Assembly (NCBI RefSeq): GCF_000499385.1
Contig: NW_013651794.1
Coordinates: forward strand, 1,794 to 12,719
DNA length: 10,926 nucleotides
Direction: 5' to 3'
DNA from: Eimeria necatrix
Taxonomy: Eukaryota > Apicomplexa > Conoidasida > Eucoccidiorida > Eimeriidae
In this document: in pieces, positions 5,963-10,926 of the stretch
How the letters are laid out: every line of letters starts with the position of its first letter
How positions within the stretch are numbered: position 1 is the stretch's first letter
Position numbers and translations under genes: made by a program
Notes under the pieces: generated by a model
Databases searched by the model: none
What the model was told of the DNA's origin: nothing
The model's input: only the letters and a program-made list of their open reading frames with translations

Positions 5963-7078
5963 GCTTGTAGCAGCAAGTATGTCGCCCACAGCACAACACG
6001 AAATGCTCTGAAGGAGCAGCAGCAGCAGCAGCAACAGCAACAGCAGCAGCAGCAGCAAATATCGGCAGCGCGAGGCAGAGCAACGCCATCGTCTCTTTGT
6101 TCCCGTTGCTGCTCCTCGTACATCCTAACATCCCTGCTTCTATCCTTCCATTGCAGCAGCAGCTGCGGAGCTTCGGGAGCAGCAGCAAGACTGTCTTGCT
6201 GCTGCGTGAGGTGTACGTACACCTCGTTTGCTGCTGCTGCTGCTGCTGCAGTTGCCGTGCTGCTCCTTGTCTCCTGAGCAGCAACCGAATAGAAAGCGCC
6301 ACCGCTGCTGCTGCTGCTGCTGCTGCCGCCACATTTATGGCAACTGCTGCTGCAAAGCACCAGGTAATGCCGCATCAGCTGTTGCTGCTGCTGCTGCTGC
6401 TGCAGCAGCTGCTGCTGCTGCTGCTGCAGCAGTTGTTGCTGTGCATCAGCACATTTTCTTAGCTTGCGAAAAGCCACTTACTGAGATGAGCTGCAGCAAA
6501 GATTCGGTCTTTTGCTGCACAGCAGCAACAGAGTCAACGAGGCTGCACACAAGAGGGGGGCCCCCAGGGGGGCCCCCCGGGGGGCCCCCCGGGGGGCCCC
6601 CAGGGGGGCCCTCAAGGGGCTCCTGGGGGGCCCCCGGGGGGCCCCCTAGAGGGTCTTGAGGGGCCCCCAAGACGGACTGTGAGAGGCATTCAATCTGCTG
6701 CAGCAAATCGTCGGCCGAGCAGTCATCTATGCTGCTGCAAACAGCTTCCTGCTGCTGCTGCTGCTGCAGTTGCTGCTGCAGCAGCTCCTGCTGCTGCTGC
6801 CGCCACTCCCGCAGCGCTGCAATAGCAGCAGCGGCCTCGTCTGCTGCTGCTGCTGCTTCTCTTGCTGCTGCACACAAGCTGTGGGGCCCCGCTGCTGCCT
6901 CTTTATTGTCTCCTGTCTCCTTAGCAACATTAATTTTATTTAAACTCAAAGTAAGCAGCTCAACAGAGTCCTCCGTGGGGGCCCCTGGGGGGCCCCCCTC
7001 TCCTCTAGGGGCCCCAGGGGGCCCCTCGGGGGCCCCTTGACTCTCAAAGGGGGGCCCCTGGGTATCTGGGGGCCCCAT
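5059..7078 (-). CDS. Unrecognised multi-exon protein rich in Ala/Gln/Ser with acidic helices
   Basis: The gene is read on the minus strand. The proposed start is the ATG at 7078-7076, the first after an in-frame TAG. Exons are 7078-6482, 6273 to about 6058, 5920-5876 and 5825-5059 (stop TAG 5061-5059), giving about 540 residues. The first intron is well supported: a consensus donor TCA|GTAAGT and a pyrimidine-rich acceptor ending GCTCAG, phase 0 on both sides. I recognise no domain. Visible are several amphipathic acidic helices, which suggests a coiled-coil or scaffold protein, interrupted by Ala, Gln and Ser runs, GGP blocks and a collagen-like Gly-Ala-Pro stretch. No signal peptide or membrane segment is seen. 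Long Leu/Cys frames on the + strand over the same region are repeat shadows. Confidence 0.6.
5104..5345. repeat. GGGGCCCC palindrome array, collagen-like on the minus strand
   Basis: Near-9-bp units of GGGGGCCCC. On the minus strand in the gene's frame this is repeated Gly-Ala-Pro; on the plus strand it is Gly-Pro-Arg/Gly-Pro-Gln. Similar arrays lie at about 1020-1110, 1360-1450, 2120-2570, 3350-3490, 4420-4530, 6555-6665 and 6975-7075. Confidence 0.85.
5876..5920 (-). CDS. Unrecognised minus-strand gene, small exon 3
   Basis: On the sense strand a CTG run ends in CTTCAG and the exon reads [15 protein letters not shown]. It may end at CAC|GTGCTG, with a 50-nt intron (5875-5826) that restores the frame of exon 4. 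The alternative is to read on through [19 protein letters not shown] and use a 23-nt intron starting GTCTCC. Both donors are weak. Confidence 0.4.
6058..6273 (-). CDS. Unrecognised minus-strand gene, exon 2 (3' edge approximate)
   Basis: The acceptor TTTCTATTCGGTTGCTGCTCAG precedes 6273, and phase 0 continues exon 1. It reads [60 protein letters not shown] and [10 protein letters not shown]. After this the frame enters TGC repeats, so a donor lies near here or a little further on. Phase-compatible GT sites are at 6041, 6035 and 5999, none close to consensus. Confidence 0.55.
6274..6481 (-). other. Intron 1 of the minus-strand gene
   Basis: 208 nt, GTAAGT donor and CAG acceptor. It contains CAG/CTG inverted triplet tracts (6386-6430) able to fold on themselves. 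Its sense strand includes CAG as well as CTG, an exception to the exon/intron triplet asymmetry seen elsewhere. Confidence 0.6.
6482..7078 (-). CDS. Unrecognised minus-strand gene, exon 1
   Basis: 199 codons. After a Gly-Pro N-terminus it reads [20 protein letters not shown], a [20 protein letters not shown] helix, [39 protein letters not shown], a GGP block, and [20 protein letters not shown] at the donor. Hydrophobic residues spaced 3-4 apart with acidic and Gln residues suggest coiled coil. The donor is TCA|GTAAGT, the best 5' splice site in the window. Confidence 0.65.
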
Positions 7079-7108
7079 TAAGGTCTAGGCTTGGCAGGGT
7101 GTCTTCAC

Positions 7109-7333
7109 GCTAGCTCAGCACTAGCAGCAGCAGCACTAGCAGCAGCAGCAGCACTAGCAGCAGCAGCAGCACTAGAAGCAGCGCTAGCAGCAGCAGCACT
7201 AGCAGCAGCAGCAGCACTAGCGGCAGCACTAGCACCAGAAGCAGCACTAGCAGCAGCAGTAGCACTAGCAGCTAGCAGCACCAAGAGCAGCACTAGCAGC
7301 AGCACTAGCGGCACTAGCGGCAGCAGCAGCACT

Positions 7334-7365
<32 letters not shown>
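7109..7365 (+). repeat. CAG array interrupted by CTAG at short, uneven intervals
   Basis: CACTAGCAGCAGCAG-type units of 12-18 bp. About 16 CTAG tetramers lie between 7109 and 7334, then an uninterrupted CAG run to 7365. On the + strand the Gln frame is closed by TAG in each unit; the Ala frame reads ALAAAA-type units and ends at CAG|GTGAGT (7365/7366), a canonical donor. On the - strand it reads SAAAA-type units. Coding status is undecided. Confidence 0.75.
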
Positions 7366-7366
<1 letters not shown>

Positions 7367-7507
7367 TGAGTGTCTTCTGTGGGGCCCTGGGAAGCCCCAG
7401 TGTGGGCTAGGGGGGGCCCCTCGCTGTGGACAGGGGCCCCTCCCCCGGGAGGTCACCTCGGGCGTAGAGGGGCCCCCCGTGCTGCCTCTGGGGGCCCCCG
7501 GCGGGTC

Positions 7508-7540
7508 AGTACCCTCTTAGTACCCTCTTAGTACCCTCTA
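7508..7540 (+). repeat. 11-bp tandem repeat, three copies
   Basis: AGTACCCTCTT twice and AGTACCCTCTA once. The same AGTACCCTCT string recurs singly at 7824. Confidence 0.85.
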
Positions 7541-7701
7541 GAGGGCCCCAGGCCTTTGCTGGGCTCTCGGGGGGCCCCCGCGGCCCTCAGGGGCCCCTGG
7601 CGGGTGGGCTTCGCCTGGGGGCCCCCTGACTGCGGGGGGCCCCCTGCTGCTGCGGAGGGGCCCCCAGGGTTTCTCTGGGGCTGCAGAGGTAATTAAATTG
7701 T
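7538..7701 (-). CDS. Possible minus-strand exon
   Basis: On the minus strand a T-rich tract ends CATTTTAG at 7702 (and CTCTGCAG at 7681). The following frame reads NLITSAAPEKPWGPLRSS and Gly/Pro-rich peptide to a TAG at 7540-7538. On the + strand AGAG|GTAATT at 7688 is donor-like, so the opposite strand is also possible. Much of the openness is due to GGGCCC. Confidence 0.22.
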
Positions 7702-7843
7702 CTAAAATGCAAAAAAAGGGTTTAAATGGTACTTTTGGTCCAGGGGTAATCCCAAGAACAACCAAGGGGGCCCTCTGCTGCTGCTGCTGCTGGGGGGCCC
7801 CCAAGCAGCCCCGGGGGGCCCCCAGTACCCTCTTTGCTTCTCT

Positions 7844-7924
7844 TTATTTAAAGCTGCTGCTGAGCTTAAGAGTCTCTAGGGCCTGCAGCTGGGCCAGTCG
7901 AGCTCTGTTCTTGAGCCGGAGGGT
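7844..7924 (-). CDS. Possible short terminal exon on the minus strand
   Basis: The minus-strand frame reads LRLKNRARLAQLQALETLKL then SSSFK and a TAA stop. It is bounded upstream by a TAA of the adjacent telomere-like block. The peptide is a good basic amphipathic helix, but it has only 26 codons, with no ATG and no clear acceptor, so chance remains likely. Confidence 0.22.
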   Translation of the reverse strand, partial: TLRLKNRARLAQLQALETLKLSSSFK

Positions 7925-7989
7925 TTAGGGTTTGGGGTTTAGGGTTTAGGGTTTGGGATCTGGGGTTTAGGGTTTAGGGTTTAGGGTTT
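7921..7989 (+). repeat. Imperfect telomere-like block
   Basis: GGGTTTA units mixed with GGGTTTGG and a GATCTGG interruption; the most degraded of the eight blocks. It lies 190 bp upstream of the ATG at 8179. Confidence 0.9.
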
Positions 7990-8093
7990 CAAGCTGGTCT
8001 CGGGAAAAAGGAACAGAGCAGCTGCGGACAAAGCAGCAGACAGTCACTGTCAGCAGCAGCAGCAGCAACGAGACGCGGCAGCAGCAGCAGGAG

Positions 8094-8130
<37 letters not shown>

Positions 8131-8178
8131 GCCCCCGGCAGCAGCAACCGCCGCAGCTGAGGGGGAACAACAGGAGCT

Positions 8179-8411
8179 ATGGCGGAGGACCATCAGAAAC
8201 TGCTGCTGCTGCTTCACCTGCAGCAGCTGCGGGCGCAGCAGCAGCAGCAGCTGCTGCAGCAGCAGCAACAGCAGCAGCAGCAGCAGCAGCAACAGCTCGT
8301 GCTGCAGCAACAGCGACCAGCAGCAGCAGCAACAAGAGCTGACGTTGAAGTGGTGCTGGACGCCACCGAGTCAGAGAGCGAAGAGTCAACGCGCAGCTCG
8401 CAGGACCACGC

Positions 8412-8490
<79 letters not shown>

Positions 8491-8735
8491 GAAGCGGCTC
8501 AGCCCCTCATGTCTTTGCCAAGGATAGGTGCAGCAGACGGGGTCCCCCAAATGAGCCCCCTCTTTCTTACGCCGGCAAATCCAGCAGCAGCAGCTTCTGC
8601 TGCAGCAGCAGCAGCAGCAGCAGCTGCTGCTGCTGCTGCTGCTCCAAATTTGGCCACAACTGAATGCCTCCAGCTCATCAGCGACGAATCTGAGGAAGAC
8701 ACAGGAGTCCCCCCGCTGCAGCGCAGCATCACCTT

Positions 8736-8774
<39 letters not shown>

Positions 8775-9340
8775 CAACAACAGTAGCGACTCCCTCCTCC
8801 CTCACATTGATAGATTACGGAGTATCCTGCAGCAGCAGCAGCAGCAGCTGCAGCAGCTGCAGCCTCCAACCCAACAGCAGCAGCCACTGCAGCAGCAGCA
8901 GCCACTGCAGCAGCAGCAGCCGCAGCAGGACCAACTGCAGCACCAGGACCAGCAGGCGCTGCAACAACTCCAGCAGCAGCAGCACCAGCAGACGCTGAAG
9001 CAGCTCCAGCAGCAGCAATGTCAGCAGCAACAGCAGCTGCATCAGCAGCAGCTGCTGCAGCAGCAGCAAGTGCAGCTGCAGCAGATGCAGCAGCAGCAGC
9101 AAGTGCAGCTGCAGCAGATGCAGCAGCAGCAGCAAATGCAGCAGCAGCAGCAGCAGAAACAGCAGCAGCAGCAGAAGCAAGAGCTACAACAGCAGCAGCA
9201 GCAGCAGCAGAAGCAAGAGCTACAACAAGAGCAGCAGCAGCAGCAGCAAGAGCTACAGCAGCAGCAGCCGGAACAGCAGCAGCAGCGCCAAGTGCTGCAG
9301 CAGCCACAGGAACAGCAACAGGAACAGCAACAGGAACAGG

Positions 9341-9374
<34 letters not shown>

Positions 9375-9447
9375 GCAGCAGCAACAGCAACAACGAGACC
9401 ACGAAGAGGCAAGTGAGGAAGCAGAGGGAGAGTCACAGCGGCAGGAC

Positions 9448-9488
<41 letters not shown>

Positions 9489-9657
9489 GCAGGTCCCTGC
9501 ATCGCAGCAAAAGCCGAGACAGAAGCAGCAGCAAGAACGGCGTCCCCAGCGAGGCAGCAGCCGCCTTGCAGCAGCAGCAGCCGCTGCTGCTGCTGCTGCT
9601 GAAAAGAACGAAGCCGTTGCTGCTGCCTCCAAGCCAGGCGCCGAGCGTGCAGCAGCA

Positions 9658-9690
<33 letters not shown>

Positions 9691-9759
9691 GCAGCAGAGA
9701 GAGCAGCAGCAGCAACAACGACAGCAGCACAAGCAACAGCGCTGTCTGTGGAGCATTAG
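8179..9759 (+). CDS. Gln-rich protein with two SUMO-interaction-like motifs (or 5' exon of the HUN gene)
   Basis: The open frame is 526 codons from an ATG with G at -3 and +4 and a TGA seven codons upstream. About half is Gln, with Ala and Ser runs. Unique islands are MAEDHQKLLLLLHLQQLRAQ (1-20), DVEVVLDATESESEES (55-70), PLMSLPRIGAADGVPQMSPL, CLQLISDESEEDTGVPPLQR (163-182), SLLPHIDRLRSIL and HEEASEEAEGESQRQDQ. Residues 55-70 and 163-174 have the form of SUMO-interaction motifs: a short aliphatic strand followed by acidic residues and serines. A transcription or chromatin role is inferred only. The C-terminus (Ala-rich, ending SVEH) is unconvincing. A donor such as CAA|GTGAGG (9410/9411) could splice it to the exon at 9824 or 9871. 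Confidence 0.55.
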
Positions 9760-9787
9760 CAGCATCTTCTTCAGCACTGTTTCGTGC

Positions 9788-9821
<34 letters not shown>

Positions 9822-9823
9822 AG

Positions 9824-9999
9824 GCTTCCGCTGCTGGTGGACTTTGCTGCTGCTGCTGCTGCAGTCTATGGAGCAGCAAATATCAGGGAAAAGAGACACC
9901 CTGCGCTGCTGCTGCAGCAAGAGTTTCTTGATGGCTCTAGGCCCTTAACGAAGCAGCAGGAGCGGCAGCTGGAGCTGCTGCAGGAAGAAGCAGCAGCAG
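9824..9999 (+). CDS. HUN gene, upstream exon with unique helical peptide
   Basis: The acceptor is (CTG)11CAG at 9823; the first base completes a codon. It reads LPLLVDFAAAAAAVYGAANI, REKRHPALLLQQEFLDGSRP, then LTKQQERQLELLQEEAAA, and ends CAG|GTAGCA at 9999/10000 in phase 1. This is the most protein-like unique stretch in the last 1.2 kb besides the HUN exon. Read without splicing it would end SKP and stop in the telomere-like block. I do not recognise the domain. Confidence 0.55.
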
Positions 10000-10667
10000 G
10001 TAGCAAACCCTAAACCCTAAACCCTAAACCCTAAACCCTAAACCCTGGAAGGTAAACCCTGTCTACTCGGCTGCCGCTCGCCTCAGCCGCTGCATTCAGA
10101 GCGCCCACCTAAACCCGCGCCTCCTAGGGTTTAGGGTTTACGGTTTAGGGTTTAGGGTTTAGGGTTTAGGGTTTAGGGTTTAGGGTTTGTGAGTCGCAGA
10201 GAGGTGCAGCGCCGAAGCAGGCAGCAGCCAGAAGCAGCAGCGGCCGCCGCTAGAAGGAGACACTGCAGCAGCAAGAGGCGTGGAGACTCCTTTGGAGGGA
10301 GACAAGTTGGCAGCAGGAGGCCTGGTCCGAGGGTTTAGGGTTTAGGGTTTAGGGTTTAGGGTTTAGGGTTTAGGGTTTAGGGTTTATGGGGGCGCAAGTC
10401 TGTCCCGGGCGGCGATTTTCTCGCATCTCCCTTTTTAGGTTTTAGGCCTGCTGCCGCTGCCGCTACCGCTGCTGTGCTGCAGCTGGTGCTGCCGCTGCTG
10501 CTGCTGCTGCTGCTGTCCCTGTTGCTGCTGCTGCTGCTGGCCCTGCTGCTGCTGCTGCTGCTTCTGCCTTTGCTGCCGCGTCCTCCTCAGCTCCGTTGCT
10601 GCTGCTGCTGCCGTGGCCCCGGCGCCGACTGGACTCGCCTGTGCCCCGCTGCCGCCGCTGCTGCCGC

Positions 10668-10706
<39 letters not shown>

Positions 10707-10868
10707 AGTGGCGGCCGAGCCGGCTGGAGCTGCTGCTGCACGACCTCGAGCGGCGGCTGGAGGCCCAGCGGCTGCTCGCGAGGCCGCGCGACATTTTGCG
10801 CAGCGGCGGCGGAGACAAAGGAGACTTTTATGACAAAGACGATGCTTTCATCGACGACGCAGAGGCCA

Positions 10869-10926
<58 letters not shown>
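9824..10926 (+). CDS. Ubinuclein/HPC2-like protein with HUN (Hpc2-related) motif, partial
   Basis: Ubinuclein/HPC2 proteins are subunits of the HIRA complex, which deposits histone H3.3 independently of replication. The HUN domain contacts HIRA and the histone. Three phase-compatible exons are proposed: 9824-9999, 10200-10324 and 10709 to the window end. The last reads SRLELLLHDLERRLEAQRLL, ARPRDILRSGG, then GDFYDKDDAFIDDAEAS, matching the family core Y-D-x-x-D-x-F-I-D-(D/N)-x-E. The conserved aromatic that often follows is not visible, because the frame enters (CTG)19, read as Cys, and the window ends. The Gln-rich frame at 8179 may supply the N-terminus. The identification rests on about 12 core residues. 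Confidence 0.6.
10005..10046 (-). repeat. Telomere-like block, AAACCCT x6
   Basis: Six exact units, with a lone extra unit at 10053-10059. Confidence 0.95.
10126..10188 (+). repeat. Telomere-like block, AGGGTTT x9
   Basis: Nine units with one variant (ACGGTTT at 10140-10146), oriented opposite to the block at 10005. Confidence 0.95.
10200..10324 (+). CDS. HUN gene, middle exon with duplicated PLEGD
   Basis: It reads RCSAEAGSSQKQQR, PPLEGDTAAARGVETPLEGD and KLAAGGL. PLEGD occurs twice, 42 bp apart (10247 and 10289). It ends CTG|GTCCGA (phase 0), six bases before another telomere-like block. Spliced to 10709 it continues WRPSRLELL. The donor is weak, so the 3' edge is tentative. Confidence 0.4.
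10325..10708 (+). other. Intron with telomere-like block and CTG-rich 3' half
   Basis: 384 nt, phase 0 to phase 0. It contains GGGTTTA x8, a strong internal acceptor CTCCCTTTTTAG at 10438, then CTG/CCG triplets ending (CTG)nCAG at 10708. From 10439 the HUN frame is open, so part of the CTG region could be coding as Leu/Cys/Pro. Confidence 0.4.
10331..10386 (+). repeat. Telomere-like block, GGGTTTA x8
   Basis: Eight exact units inside the proposed intron 10325-10708, beginning six bases after its GT. Confidence 0.95.
10709..10926 (+). CDS. HUN-motif exon (runs off the window)
   Basis: The frame is fixed by the motif: YDKDDAFIDDAE at 10836-10865. Upstream is a Leu/Arg-rich helix (LLLHDLERRLEAQRLLARP). 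Downstream is (CTG)19 at 10870-10926. CTG elsewhere on the sense strand of the + genes marks introns, yet no GT separates the motif from the repeat, so either the repeat is coding or the donor lies beyond the window. Confidence 0.65.
10870..10926 (+). repeat. (CTG)19 at the window edge
   Basis: Uninterrupted to the last base; the true length is unknown. Confidence 0.95.

Larger units (their letters stand above)
7079..8178. other. Divergent intergenic interval between the - and + strand genes
   Basis: Contents in order: a CTAG-interrupted CAG array (7109-7365) ending in CAG|GTGAGT; GGGCCC palindromes (7380-7680); an 11-bp triplicate (7508-7540); a short unique AT-rich stretch (7685-7770); further GGGCCC; T-rich sequence with a 26-codon minus-strand open frame (7844-7924); a telomere-like block (7921-7989); and CAG/CTG triplets up to the ATG at 8179. 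Any promoters of the divergent genes should lie here, but I see no recognisable core promoter element. Confidence 0.5.
10000..10199 (+). other. Intron bracketed by two oppositely oriented telomere-like blocks
   Basis: GTAGCA donor; GAGTCGCAG acceptor; 200 nt. AAACCCT x6 starts 5 bp after the donor (10005-10046) and AGGGTTT x9 ends 11 bp before the acceptor (10126-10188). The transcript would hold two complementary arms that bring the splice sites together. Phase 1 on both sides gives a Glu codon at the junction. Confidence 0.5.

Noticed and set aside
7109..7365. CRISPR array
   Set aside because: Units are short, uneven CAG/CTAG triplets with no constant repeat and no unique spacers; the genome is eukaryotic.
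8735..9736. 333-residue minus-strand open frame over the Gln-rich gene
   Set aside because: Nearly all Ala, Val and Leu from reading CTG in another frame; no unique island comparable to the plus-strand acidic motifs.
9824..9999. E1-like adenylation domain in the VDFAAAAAAVYGAAN stretch
   Set aside because: A superficial similarity to the E1 'DFV-AA-NLR' segment only; none of the catalytic or nucleotide-binding motifs are present.
868..10386. Telomere-like blocks as a true chromosome end
   Set aside because: Eight short blocks in both orientations with genes on both sides; interstitial, not terminal.
1..10926. tRNA, rRNA or transposase genes
   Set aside because: No cloverleaf, rRNA-like or transposase/integrase/reverse-transcriptase motif was recognised on either strand.

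Overview
The window looks like nuclear DNA of an apicomplexan of the Eimeria type. In-frame CAG/CTG repeats are dense and would encode runs of Ala, Gln and Ser (homopolymeric amino-acid repeats). There are eight interstitial blocks of the telomere-type heptamer AAACCCT/TTTAGGG, T-rich GT-AG introns, and many GGGGGCCCCC palindromes that read as Gly/Pro/Ala-rich peptide. This combination is known from the repeat-rich segments of Eimeria chromosomes. The species cannot be told, and both window edges fall inside pure CTG runs. Long open frames are poor evidence here, because the CTG/CAG and GGGCCC tracts stay open in most frames. I therefore relied on non-repetitive peptide, splice signals and phase agreement between exons.

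Region 1 (1-4693, + strand): a split gene of at least six exons whose start lies outside the window or in the CTG tract at 1-230. Stitched together, its non-repetitive segments resemble the C-terminal half of the TRAPPII tethering subunit Trs120/TRAPPC9. They include several beta-sandwich-like segments, an 'SG-L-L--LLQSA' helix region, and a C-terminal W-G...P-L...PG-Y...RPLRL-V pattern. The frame is broken up by poly-Ala, poly-Ser and poly-Gln runs and by Gly-Pro-Pro/Gly-Ala-Pro blocks. The gene stops at the edge of a telomere-like block.

Region 2 (4694-5058): a short convergent intergenic space with two telomere-like blocks, one of which drifts from TTTAGGG to TTTGGGG.

Region 3 (7078-5059, - strand): a second multi-exon gene, of unrecognised family, about 540 residues long. 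It has acidic and amphipathic helices between Ala, Gln and Ser runs and a collagen-like Gly-Ala-Pro block.

Region 4 (7079-8178): a divergent intergenic interval. It holds a CTAG-interrupted CAG array, GGGCCC blocks, an 11-bp triplicate and a telomere-like block. Two weak minus-strand exon candidates lie in it.

Region 5 (8179-10926+, + strand): a Gln-rich open frame with two SUMO-interaction-like motifs. It is followed by three phase-compatible exons, the last carrying a clear HUN/Hpc2-related core (YDKDDAFIDDAE). That core is the signature of ubinuclein/HPC2 subunits of the HIRA histone H3.3 chaperone. The gene runs off the window into (CTG)19. Whether the Gln-rich frame is the 5' exon of the HUN gene or a separate gene is unresolved.

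The genes do not form an operon-like unit. What they share is architecture: telomere-like repeats sit inside introns, often a few bases after the 5' splice site, or at gene ends. In the + strand genes CAG lies mostly on the sense strand of exons, while CTG lies on the sense strand of introns and runs directly into the CAG acceptor.
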